Assembly: GCA_937880545.1 (NCBI GenBank)
Contig: CALFKA010000223.1
Location: forward strand, 1-9,261
DNA from: an uncultured Clostridia bacterium
GTDB taxonomy: Bacteria > Bacillota > Clostridia > Peptostreptococcales > Acidaminobacteraceae
DNA length: 9,261 bases
Direction: 5' to 3'
Positions 1-6,355 of this stretch are shown piece after piece. A model generated the notes under the pieces. It was not told the origin of the DNA. It was given only the letters and a program-made list of their open reading frames with translations, and searched no databases. Positions within the stretch are counted from its first letter, which is position 1. Each line of letters opens with the position of its first letter. The translations under genes were made by a program, and so were the position numbers.

Positions 1-12
1 CTCTTCCGATCT
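1..12. other. Illumina adapter remnant, left contig end
   Basis: The first twelve bases, CTCTTCCGATCT, are the 3' end of the standard Illumina adapter that abuts every ligated insert. They are not genomic. Base 12 supplies the T of the apparent TTG start codon of the first gene, so that codon is partly artefactual. Confidence 0.95.
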
Positions 13-398
13 TGACGATACTCATCAACAATACCAGTAAGACTCCTGTCTACCAGCAGGTCGCAGTCCAGATCCGCCAGGCCATGCTAAAAGGGATTCT
101 TTCAGAAGGGGAAGCACTTCCCTCTGTCCGGAGTCTCTCCAGTGATCTCGGAGTCTCCATCATCACTATCAAAAAAGCCTACGACCTTTTAGAAGATCAG
201 GGCCTCGTCGTCACACAGGCAGGCCGCGGCACCTTTGTCCTCGAGAAGAATCTCGACTTGGTGCGCGACTTCAAATTAAAAGAAATCCAAGACATCCTCT
301 CACGCGCCATCGACGCTGCCAGATCCAACGGCATCTCACAAGAGGATGTGCAGGAACTATTTACACTTCTTTGGGAGGAACCACATGCTGAAGATTAA
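12..398 (+). CDS. GntR-family transcriptional regulator, YtrA subfamily
   Basis: DNA-binding repressor expected to control the ABC operon it leads. The 128 residues match the short YtrA architecture: an N-terminal winged helix-turn-helix (about residues 11-76, with the family pattern TPVYQQ, then LPSVRSLSSDLGVS, KKAYDLLEDQGL and the wing GRGTFV) and a short helical tail of about 50 residues in place of a large effector-binding domain. The apparent TTG start at 12-14 uses the last adapter base, so the genomic codon is unknown (xTG, plausibly ATG). Because the protein begins where YtrA proteins normally do, little or nothing is missing. The stop lies 14 bp inside the next gene, implying translational coupling. 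The promoter and operator would lie upstream, off the contig. Family assignment is firm; the effector is unknown. Confidence 0.9.
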   Translation: MTILINNTSKTPVYQQVAVQIRQAMLKGILSEGEALPSVRSLSSDLGVSIITIKKAYDLLEDQGLVVTQAGRGTFVLEKNLDLVRDFKLKEIQDILSRAIDAARSNGISQEDVQELFTLLWEEPHAED

Positions 399-1233
399 TC
401 AAGTCGAAAAAACATACCCCAAGTTTCACCTGGGTCCGGTCAGTCTCACCTTGCCTGAAGGCTATATCATGGGTCTCGTCGGAGAAAACGGCGCCGGCAA
501 GAGCACTCTTATCTATACGATTATGAACCTGCTACACCCCGAGAGCGGAGATGTCAGCATCTTTGGAATGGACTATAAGACCAGCGAAGTGCCGATCAAA
601 GAGCAGATCGGGTTTGTCTATGAAGAAAACTCTTTCTATGAAAACCTCAAACCAGCCGCTATGGCAAGGCTCCTAAAGCTCAGCTACAAAAACTGGGATG
701 AACAGACTTACCTGCGACTGATGAATCAATTCTCTATCCCGGAAAAGCCACTGAAAAAACTCAGTAAGGGGCAGAGAGGCATGTTCCATTTTATTGCCGC
801 ACTCAGCCACCAGGCTCGTCTTCTCATTCTCGATGAGCCGACCGTAGGACTCGATCCAATCGTAAGACGTGAGATTCTCGATGAACTCAGACGCTATGTT
901 GAGCCGGGCAATCGAAGTATTCTCTTCTCAACACATATCACTTCAGACCTCGAGCAAATTGCCGACCTCATCACCTTTATCCACAAAGGAAAAGTTCTCT
1001 TCAGTAAAGATGTAGAGGATCTCAGAGAAAGCTATCACATTTTGAAGGGATCTCCCGAGACGATGAATCATCTTCCACTTCTGGGAAAACAGATGAAAAA
1101 AACTCACACCCAGGGACTGTATGAGGGCGAGCTTGGAGTTCTCGAGGGCGTAGAAGTTGAGGTAGAGCCTGCTACTCTCGAAGACATCATGTTCTTCATG
1201 AAACGAGGAGACATCAATGATCCATTTTCTTAA
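385..1233 (+). CDS. ABC transporter ATP-binding protein, YtrB-like
   Basis: Cytoplasmic ATPase subunit of an ABC-2 type transporter, expected to dimerise and drive the two permeases encoded next. The 282-residue protein shows Walker A GENGAGKST at 33-41, signature LSKGQ at 126-130, Walker B LLILDE at 146-151, D-loop GLDP at 155-158 and the switch histidine H184 in STH. The Q-loop position reads FVYEEN (77-82), with glutamate where glutamine is usual. The last roughly 70 residues are a divergent tail typical of ABC-2 ATPases. The frame is open back to an ATG at 346, but 385 is preferred because GGGAGG (373-378) lies 6 bases before it and the protein then begins with the usual MLKINQVEKTY. It overlaps the repressor gene by 14 bp and the first permease by 17 bp. 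The transported substrate is unknown. Confidence 0.93.
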   Translation: MLKINQVEKTYPKFHLGPVSLTLPEGYIMGLVGENGAGKSTLIYTIMNLLHPESGDVSIFGMDYKTSEVPIKEQIGFVYEENSFYENLKPAAMARLLKLSYKNWDEQTYLRLMNQFSIPEKPLKKLSKGQRGMFHFIAALSHQARLLILDEPTVGLDPIVRREILDELRRYVEPGNRSILFSTHITSDLEQIADLITFIHKGKVLFSKDVEDLRESYHILKGSPETMNHLPLLGKQMKKTHTQGLYEGELGVLEGVEVEVEPATLEDIMFFMKRGDINDPFS

Positions 1234-1852
1234 GCTTGAATGGCAGACCATGATAGAAGAGAAATCCATCAAGAAAGCTTTTTCATTTCTTCTTTTTTAC
1301 TTCATCTTCTTTGTTGGATTTACCGTATACGTTGGAAAAAACGACAACAGTTATGGTTTCTTCCCTGTACTGGCAACTTTGTTCTTTCTTCCTATCATCA
1401 TACTGATCTTTGAAACGGGCCAAACGAATCCGCTGAGAAGACTTCTGCCTTCCCTTCCCTTTACTAGAGCGGAGATCTTCTGGGGACGCACGCTCTCAAA
1501 GCTGATCATATGGCTAAGCACCCTTCTTGCCTCCTATCTGCTAAGCCTTGCACTCGACTCGTTCCTCTCATCAAAGCCCGGTCCGACGGCTGTTTTTATA
1601 GCGATCGGTTTGAGCTTTATCTTTCTTTCGCTTGAACACCTGTTGATACTGTTATCGGGAAAAACAGCCACTCTCGTGAGGAGTGGTTTGTCAGGTGGCA
1701 CCATGGGGTTGTTCATATCCTCGGGACATGTCATTATCCAGACGCTCGCAGAGCTCTTTCCAAAGGGCTACACATTTATGGCAGGATCGTTTCTCCTAGG
1801 TGGTATCCTGATCCTCATTAACAAAACCATCTATGAAAGGAGAGCGCTGTGA
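1217..1852 (+). CDS. ABC-2 type permease subunit 1
   Basis: Integral membrane subunit of the ABC transporter. The 211 residues contain about six hydrophobic segments, near 21-39, 48-66, 92-113, 123-147, 154-178 and 184-202, with a short cytoplasmic N-terminus. Between segments 2 and 3 is LLPSLPFTRAEIFWGR, which fits the cytoplasmic coupling motif common in ABC-2 permeases (small-P-hydroxy/R-x-E/D followed by a conserved R). The ATG at 1217 has AGGAG at 1206-1210, six bases upstream and inside the end of the ATPase gene. The stop overlaps the next start by 4 bp. It is most similar in architecture to the ABC2_membrane_5-like proteins of Gram-positive YtrA operons. That the two permeases pair as a heterodimer is inferred from adjacency. 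Confidence 0.82.
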   Translation: MIHFLKLEWQTMIEEKSIKKAFSFLLFYFIFFVGFTVYVGKNDNSYGFFPVLATLFFLPIIILIFETGQTNPLRRLLPSLPFTRAEIFWGRTLSKLIIWLSTLLASYLLSLALDSFLSSKPGPTAVFIAIGLSFIFLSLEHLLILLSGKTATLVRSGLSGGTMGLFISSGHVIIQTLAELFPKGYTFMAGSFLLGGILILINKTIYERRAL

Positions 1853-2463
1853 TTGCTATTATCTATGATCGCTTAATAAAAAGATACAAATGGTTCCTTC
1901 TCTATGCCCTCATCAGCGCAGCAGCCATTGCGATTGCCGCTACGCAAAAACCCACTTTTCCCATCTATCTGTATATTCTATTTTGCTTTTACTGGAACGG
2001 CATTTTCAAAACGATCGGGACCGGGGTTCATTGGAAACTCGCATGGAGCCTGCCTCTTTCTGACAGGGGTATTCTAGTGGGTACAGCCATCAGTCAGCTT
2101 CTGCTTGGCTGGAGTATGAACCTCCTCCTCTACCTGGATCTACGCATATGGATGCCTCTGCCTTGGCAGATACTTCTCCTCTCCTGCATCGTCTCCCTCT
2201 TCACCGATCTCTTCATCATGGGAATGGAGTTTTTAAAGGATAGCCGGATAAAAGCCATTGCCGTCGTCGCCTGGATGGTTGTGATATATGCTCTTCCTCT
2301 TGTCTTGAAAGGAAACATTCTGGAAAAAGCCGTTCAGGTATATCTTGAGTGGCCACTGTTCCAGAAGATCCTCCCCTTCTTATTCATCTATCTCATCGGA
2401 CTTGCTGTCATCAGGCATCTCTATAAGTACTTTAAAAGGACCTATGAAATGTCACAGGCGTGA
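1849..2463 (+). CDS. ABC-2 type permease subunit 2
   Basis: Second membrane subunit of the same transporter, 204 residues with about six hydrophobic stretches (near 15-32, 37-54, 80-97, 104-127, 134-153 and 172-190) and a basic C-terminal tail. After segment 2 it carries WSLPLSDRGILVG, the same coupling-loop pattern (LPxxxxxI) seen in subunit 1, which supports distant homology between the two. The start is a GTG at 1849 that overlaps the preceding TGA (GTGA), with AAAGGAG at 1836-1842 giving a six-base spacing, so translation is probably coupled. It is the last gene of the operon; a hairpin terminator follows 22 bases after the stop. It is short and poorly conserved, so the call rests mainly on topology and operon context. 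Confidence 0.75.
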   Translation: MIAIIYDRLIKRYKWFLLYALISAAAIAIAATQKPTFPIYLYILFCFYWNGIFKTIGTGVHWKLAWSLPLSDRGILVGTAISQLLLGWSMNLLLYLDLRIWMPLPWQILLLSCIVSLFTDLFIMGMEFLKDSRIKAIAVVAWMVVIYALPLVLKGNILEKAVQVYLEWPLFQKILPFLFIYLIGLAVIRHLYKYFKRTYEMSQA

Positions 2464-2484
2464 CGAGCACGAGTCGAATTTCCC

Positions 2485-2516
2485 AACTCATGTATCACCG
2501 ATGCATGAGTTTTTCT
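2485..2516 (+). terminator. Rho-independent terminator of the YtrA-type operon
   Basis: Perfect 8-bp inverted repeat AACTCATG (2485-2492) and CATGAGTT (2504-2511) with an 11-base loop, running into five Ts at 2510-2514. It sits 22 bases after the last permease stop, as expected for an operon-end terminator. Confidence 0.75.
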
Positions 2517-2618
2517 ATTGCATTTCATTGAAGTCCATATGATTCTGCTTGACTCTTATTCGTTTTTTCAGATTAATATACTTTTTTCAAGAATAGGGAG
2601 ATAGAACCATGAACGACG

Positions 2619-2774
2619 TTATCCCTGGAACCGGGTACCGCTACCCAGTGCCTGTGCTTCGAGGAACTGATTGAGGATGGATTCTATCAAGGGAACCAGT
2701 GCCTCAGGAGTCTGAGAGAGAAATAGTCCTTTGATGATATCGGGTTCTAGTGTAGTACTGATACTACGTCATGA
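2619..2774 (-). pseudogene. IS256-family transposase relic A (N-terminal fragment)
   Basis: Reading leftward from 2774, one frame gives a degraded transposase N-terminus: a stop in place of the start region, then EPDIIKGLFLSQTPEALV followed by PLIESILNQFLEAQ, ending at a TAA at 2621-2619. The LxESxLNQxLxAQ pattern is that of the N-terminal part of IS256 (mutator) transposases, which normally continues into a (V/M)TExLGAxxYER block. Here the sequence departs after LEAQ and soon stops, so only about 45 codons of roughly 400 survive. The same segment recurs in relic B at 4584, on the opposite strand. The family call comes from remembered motifs and was not confirmed by a search; a broken mobile-element gene is likely. 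Confidence 0.55.
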
Positions 2775-2852
2775 GAAAGCACAAGCGAAATGCACCATTT
2801 CTCCATTAGCTGACGAATGATTTTTTCTCCGACTATCTATCCCTTCATACAA

Positions 2853-2883
2853 ATAGAAAACGACGCGTCATCTTGCGTCGCTT
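2853..2883 (-). terminator. Terminator of the M20 amidohydrolase gene (possibly bidirectional)
   Basis: The arms CGACGC (2861-2866) and GCGTCG (2875-2880) pair perfectly around an 8-base loop. The stem extends by A-T pairs and a G-T wobble to 2858/2883. On the minus strand the stem runs directly into TTTTC, 33 bases after the amidohydrolase stop. On the plus strand a six-T run follows at 2887-2892, so it could work both ways. Confidence 0.75.
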
Positions 2884-2915
2884 CCCTTTTTTGTGTTATT
2901 CAGATGCATGATCTC

Positions 2916-4292
2916 TTATGAAAGAACATCCTCTATCTTTAGCTCCGGTGGGACAGGGCAATTATATTTTTCAACCTTGGTTCTTTGCGCAAACTCGTCT
3001 TTGGCTCTCTCAAGGATCTCCGGATTGTTGAGGACCTTCTCGACAAATCGGACCATGGTGCGGGCAGCATAGAGCATTCCCTTCTCACCGATTGAGTGGC
3101 CCGATGTCGCTGTAATGTGCCAGCTGTGGCCGGTGGCCAGGCTATTTTGTGTGGCGGTCATAAACATGACCAGAGGCACGATATAAGAGACATCGCCTAC
3201 ATCAGTAGAGCCTCCCATATGCTCGCGCATGATTCCCATGGCTCCTGTATGGATACTTTCATAGTTTTCGTCTGCAGATAGTCGTTCATACTGACTGTTT
3301 GTCTTATTGAGAGCTTCGGCAAAGTCTTTTTCTTCCTGTGTGTACTCGGGTCCCTTGACCTCTTTCATCGCTTCATCCATCACTTCAATGAGTGGCTCGT
3401 TGGGAAGAATCTCGTAACAGCCTCCCCTGCTTTTCAGCTCATACGATGTCTCTGTCATGGTCGCTGCACCTTCAGCACATTTCTTCACTCTCTCAAAGGT
3501 CTCGAGAAGATGTCTGCGGTTGTTGGCACGGGTGAAGTACAGCACACTTGCTTTATCGGGGACGATGTTGGGGGCTCCCCCACCGTTTGTGATCTGATAG
3601 TGGATGCGCACATCGTCAGTGACATGCTCTCTCAGGTAGTTCGCTCCTATGTCCATAATCTCCACAGCGTCCAGTGCGCTTCTTCCATTTTCCGGGTCTC
3701 CCGCTGCATGGGCGGTCTTTCCCTTAAAGTGAAACTCACCGGACTCAAGGGCTGTCATCGTGGTGCCGACGACCATGTTTCTCGTTGAAGGATGCCAGGA
3801 AACGGCAAGATCGAGCTCTTTAAAGGCACCTTCTCTTGCCATGAAGCCCTTGCCAACCAAGATCTCTTCTGCCGGACATCCGTAGAGCACTACTGTGTAA
3901 TCCTCTTTTGATGTCATGCCTTCTTTTAGCGCAATTGCTGCCGTGAGATGCGCCGCCGCCATGAGGTTGTGACCACACCCGTGTCCGGGGGCGCCTTCTT
4001 CCACTTCTTCTTTCTTTGTGGATACCTTCTGGCTAAGGCCCGGCAGTGCGTCATACTCGGCGAGAAGTCCGATGACGGGGGATCCGCTCCCGTAGACTGC
4101 GCGAAATGCCGTGGGAATCCCACCATAGCTTTCTTCTACCTCAAAGCCCTCTTCTTTTAAAACCCGAATCAGTTCTGCTGAGGAGCTCACCTCTCGAAAA
4201 GCCGTCTCCGGCACGCTCCAGATCTTCTTTGAGACCTCTCGCATTCTCTGTTCGTTATCCTCCATCCACTTGTTTGCATTCTCTGCGTTCAT
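2916..4292 (-). CDS. M20-family amidohydrolase, AbgB-like (aminobenzoyl-glutamate hydrolase subunit B family)
   Basis: Cytoplasmic metal-dependent amidase or peptidase of the M20 superfamily; characterised relatives hydrolyse p-aminobenzoyl-glutamate, N-acyl amino acids or dipeptides. The 458 residues match the length of AbgB. Visible motifs are LLAEYDALPGLSQ (76-88), the metal-binding GHGCGHN (103-109), catalytic or metal-binding E142-E143 in PAEE, H167 in WHP, the dimerisation-domain block HAAGDPENGRSALDA, STDVGDVS, and TGHSWHITA near 387-395. No key residue is obviously missing. An in-frame ATG lies at 4316, but the start at 4292 is chosen because AAGGAG (complement of 4299-4304) lies six bases before it and the protein then begins MNAENANKWME. 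It is a single-gene unit with its own terminator, flanked on both sides by IS256-family relics. The natural substrate is unknown, and no partner AbgA or AbgT is present. Confidence 0.88.
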   Translation of the reverse strand: MNAENANKWMEDNEQRMREVSKKIWSVPETAFREVSSSAELIRVLKEEGFEVEESYGGIPTAFRAVYGSGSPVIGLLAEYDALPGLSQKVSTKKEEVEEGAPGHGCGHNLMAAAHLTAAIALKEGMTSKEDYTVVLYGCPAEEILVGKGFMAREGAFKELDLAVSWHPSTRNMVVGTTMTALESGEFHFKGKTAHAAGDPENGRSALDAVEIMDIGANYLREHVTDDVRIHYQITNGGGAPNIVPDKASVLYFTRANNRRHLLETFERVKKCAEGAATMTETSYELKSRGGCYEILPNEPLIEVMDEAMKEVKGPEYTQEEKDFAEALNKTNSQYERLSADENYESIHTGAMGIMREHMGGSTDVGDVSYIVPLVMFMTATQNSLATGHSWHITATSGHSIGEKGMLYAARTMVRFVEKVLNNPEILERAKDEFAQRTKVEKYNCPVPPELKIEDVLS

Positions 4293-4398
4293 TGACCTCT
4301 CCTTATCGATTTTCATTACAAGTTTATGCTTTAAAAATATGCACTGAGAGTTAAAAGTAAATTAGTGAACCTGTTACATTACGTTTGAAATACTTGTG

Positions 4399-4425
4399 GT
4401 CTATATACCCTTTATAGACTTTTTT
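4399..4425 (+). promoter_or_regulatory. Dyad with T-run upstream of the amidohydrolase gene
   Basis: GTCTATA (4399-4405) and TATAGAC (4413-4419) form a perfect 7-bp inverted repeat around a 7-base spacer, followed by six Ts at 4420-4425. Nothing upstream on the plus strand needs terminating, so an operator about 110 bases before the amidohydrolase start is at least as likely as a terminator. I see no convincing promoter for the amidohydrolase gene. Confidence 0.35.
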
Positions 4426-4539
4426 GCCTTAAGTTATATCAGACCTCAAAATCTATCGTGATTAATACTGACAAAGCCCTTATAGTGATGTAAATTGAGA
4501 AAGACTCTTTTGGAGATAAAAAAGGACCTTTTCTCCCTT

Positions 4540-4567
4540 TATGTAACATAGTGTTGAACCTTACATA
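4540..4567. repeat. 7-bp inverted repeat upstream of transposase relic B
   Basis: TATGTAA (4540-4546) and TTACATA (4561-4567) pair perfectly across 14 bases, ending just before the GGAG and TTG of relic B. A second imperfect dyad lies beside it (4512-4525 against 4527-4536, GGAGA and AAAGG matched by CCTTTTCTCC). These may be leftovers of the element's 5' control region. Confidence 0.35.
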
Positions 4568-4583
4568 CCACACGGAGAAAACA

Positions 4584-4800
4584 TTGGCTCAACATAATCT
4601 TACACAGAAACATGACATCGTCAATTGATTCTTTCTCTCTCAGACTCCGTAGCAAAAATGCGTTGGAAGGACTCAGCCAAGAGATTCGCCGTTATGAGAG
4701 AATAAACGACGTATGGATCAGCGACAGTAAATGGTTTGATATGGGCGGGCTACCGGTCCACGCAGGCCTACTCAGGAATCTTCTGAGGTGGATCGAGTGA
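4584..4800 (+). pseudogene. IS256-family transposase relic B (N- and C-termini joined by internal deletion)
   Basis: A TTG at 4584, with GGAG at 4574-4577 six bases before it, begins MAQHNLTQKHDIVN, then an in-frame TGA (4626-4628), then FFLSQTP and another stop. After 4648 the frame shifts by one and gives LRSKNALEGLSQEIRRYERI, closely matching the C-terminal pattern R(L)RxxNxxExLxxEIRRRERV of IS256 transposases, then VWISDSKWFDM like the usual xxW...KYFDM tail, ending in TGA at 4798-4800. About 300 central codons are missing, and the segment between ERI and VWIS is also shortened. The region just before 4648 is homologous to relic A (exact 17-bp match at 4632-4648). It is clearly non-functional; the family assignment is motif-based. 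Confidence 0.6.
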
Positions 4801-4935
4801 TGTAAAGAGAAGATTGTGGCTCCGTTCTCTCTTCACACTCTGTTGCGTAGGAAGGAGTTTGCACTATCTTTAGAACTTGGCTTAACACTCTAGATTTAAA
4901 TGAATTTTCTCAAATACTATTGTTACTTTATCCAC

Positions 4936-4964
4936 TTGATGTCATATAGTTCCATCTGTACAAT
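4936..4964 (+). promoter_or_regulatory. Candidate sigma-A-type promoter of the interrupted gene
   Basis: TTGATG (4936-4941) and TACAAT (4959-4964) are separated by 17 bases and lie just before the RBS GGAGAG (4972-4977) and ATG at 4986. The implied 5' leader would be very short. This is a pattern match only. Confidence 0.4.
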
Positions 4965-4985
4965 AAGTCTTGGAGAGTATGCGAG

Positions 4986-5738
4986 ATGAAGTATGATCAG
5001 ATAATTCTGGAAAATGACTCACTTGTTATTAATAACAAGAATCAAATTAAGTTCGATAATATTTATCGATGTTCATATGTTTTTCCGGCAATTCTAACAA
5101 AAGGAAGGAAGTAGCTCTCAACCCGCATTCCCGTTTCTGCCTTGTTTTGCTTAGAGTTTTATATTCCTCAAAAAATTGGTGGACGTTTTCTTAGCCAAGC
5201 GAAAAAAAGTACTGTTCTCCAGCTAAAAGATATGGCCTCCGTTCATACATTAGTGGCTAAACTTCCCAAGGAAATTTTCTTAATTGACATTTCGAATACC
5301 GACTTTCCACTCACTCCGCTTCCACTGAGCACTGGTATCGTAGAAGCTAAAATTAAATGTAATGATTATATCCGAGCTGCCACCACAGGAACAAATGCTT
5401 ACGGTCGTTCCGGATTAGTGTCTCCTGTGGTTTCTATGAAACACAACCCTTCTGATCAAAATATTGAGATCCACTATTTAGGTACAACTAGTAGTATGTT
5501 TTCTAGCCAGTATTTCAGCAAAAACCCACTGCTTTATTATGATTTAAAAAGAGCAGACTCTATTACCTCTATAATTGAAGAATATACAAATAATTATAGA
5601 TCCGTCTGTCTATTTGAGAGGCACAGTATTGAGAGAGATGAAAACGCTTCAGGATTATGGTTTCTCCGGTTAGAAAATTCTTTTCCCTCTTCTGTTGATG
5701 CTGCCTTATGGATAAATAGGCTTACACGCGAGCAATAA
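4986..5738 (+). pseudogene. Unrecognised gene interrupted by an in-frame TAG
   Basis: I do not recognise the product. The reading frame starts at an ATG (4986) with GGAGAG at 4972-4977 eight bases upstream. It encodes MKYDQIILENDSLVINN and so on for 42 codons, meets a TAG at 5112-5114, and continues open in the same frame for 207 more codons to a TAA at 5736-5738. Without the TAG it would be a soluble protein of about 250 residues with no clear signal peptide, membrane helix or metal-binding motif. The part after the TAG could be initiated only from weak internal starts such as the TTG at 5142, which has no good RBS. The simplest reading is a nonsense mutation in a once-intact gene; a sequencing error or stop readthrough is also possible. 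It is AT-rich, lies next to an IS relic and is convergent with the right-hand operon, which suits acquired DNA. Confidence 0.6.
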
Positions 5739-5774
5739 TCAACACTATCTTAAAAGAGAGGATTGAAACGGGCG

Positions 5775-5815
5775 AGTAAGTCCTACTTACTAGCCAGTAT
5801 CTCAAGATGCTGGCT
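5775..5815. repeat. Two back-to-back hairpins
   Basis: AGTAAGT/ACTTACT (5775-5781 and 5785-5791, three-base loop) is followed with no gap by AGCCAGTATC/GATGCTGGCT (5792-5801 and 5806-5815, four-base TCAA loop, one T-G pair). The second is followed by a few Ts, so on the plus strand it could help end transcription of the interrupted gene 37 bases upstream. It could also be a structured element of another kind. Confidence 0.45.
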
Positions 5816-5943
5816 TTCACTACGTTCAAGGCCTATGTCTTTTCTTCCCTTTCTCTTATCATACTATTGCCTGCGTAGAGAGAAACTGTTTAGGTTTAGC
5901 TTGTACTATTTATATTCTAGAACGGCAATGGACTAACATCTTT

Positions 5944-6003
5944 AATAAAAAGCGCTTACCATTGAATCACTTTAGATATGTCAAAGTATAAGCGCTTTTT
6001 ATT
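5944..6003. terminator. Bidirectional long-stem terminator
   Basis: The arms AATAAAAAGCGCTTA (5944-5958) and TAAGCGCTTTTTATT (5989-6003) are perfect 15-bp reverse complements around a 30-base loop, which itself contains ACTTT/AAAGT (5969-5973 and 5983-5987). The A-rich and T-rich outer arms give a T-run on either strand. It lies between the end of the plus-strand gene at 5738 and the minus-strand operon end at 6047, so it probably terminates both. Confidence 0.7.
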
Positions 6004-6046
6004 CTATGTGCTAAACCACTCTGCAGGTAGCAAATCTTTCTCTAAA

Positions 6047-6355
6047 TCAGCTAAGCCAAGATAGTACGTTGTAAATGACAGTCAAAACTGCCATGATGGC
6101 TGACAATGAAACAGATACAATCATCCTAACTTTTGAGGGACGCTTAGCACTATTTGGATCGCGAAACTGCTTGACCTGCCAAAAACAAAATACTACAAGT
6201 AGGGGAAGGTATACTAATGACATTTGTCCATAAGTGAAAACCTTTCTTTCAGTCGCAATCATAGTCATAAGTAAACATGCCACGAAGTACATTAGGATGC
6301 CAGTGGATATTAACTCACTGCGTTTATTCTTACTTGTTGTATTTGTTTCTTTCAT
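6047..6355 (-). CDS. Small three-helix membrane protein, function unknown
   Basis: I cannot name this 102-residue protein. It starts with a polar, Lys-rich stretch (KETNTTSKNKRSE) and has three hydrophobic segments at about 16-34, 43-60 and 78-99, with a basic loop (KQFRDPNSAKRPSKVR) between the last two. By the positive-inside rule that loop and the N-terminus are cytoplasmic. It is the last gene before the terminator and lies 142 bases downstream of the AtoE gene, in the same direction. The RBS is weak (GAG about 9 bases before the ATG). It could be an accessory subunit of the transporter or an unrelated gene at the operon end; nothing in the sequence decides this. Confidence 0.6.
   Translation of the reverse strand: MKETNTTSKNKRSELISTGILMYFVACLLMTMIATERKVFTYGQMSLVYLPLLVVFCFWQVKQFRDPNSAKRPSKVRMIVSVSLSAIMAVLTVIYNVLSWLS

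Larger units (their letters stand above)
2464..2915. other. Gene-poor interval between the ABC operon and the amidohydrolase
   Basis: No intact gene is visible in this 452-base stretch. It holds the operon terminator (2485-2516), transposase relic A (2619-2774, minus) and the amidohydrolase terminator (2853-2883). Between 2517 and 2618 is AT-rich DNA with a promoter-like pair (TTGACT at 2549, TTAATA at 2573) and an RBS-like AGGGAG at 2595, but the only start there opens a 21-codon frame that runs antisense to the relic. Confidence 0.6.
5739..6046. other. Convergent intergenic region
   Basis: This 308-base stretch separates convergent transcripts and contains no gene that I can support. It holds the paired hairpins at 5775-5815 and the long-stem terminator at 5944-6003; the 130 bases between them show nothing recognisable. 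Confidence 0.6.

Noticed and set aside
2609..2674. Small frame of 21 codons (MNDVIPGTGYRYPVPVLRGTD) with AGGGAG eight bases upstream and a promoter-like TTGACT/TTAATA pair
   Set aside because: It is very short and runs antisense through transposase relic A, whose protein-like signal lies on the other strand. The RBS and promoter matches are ordinary for AT-rich DNA.
4293..4316. Extended N-terminus of the amidohydrolase from the ATG at 4316
   Set aside because: The strong AAGGAG at 4299-4304 lies between this ATG and the one at 4292, so the shorter product is the likely one.
4484..4806. Direct repeat AGTGATGTAAA at 4484-4494 and 4796-4806 around relic B, as a possible target duplication
   Set aside because: The right copy begins inside the transposase C-terminal frame, the sequences just inside do not form inverted repeats, and several 11-bp repeats are expected by chance in 9 kb.
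5759..5770. GGATTGAAAC, resembling the 3' end of type I CRISPR repeats
   Set aside because: It occurs once, with no repeat spacing, no palindromic repeat body and no cas genes in the window.
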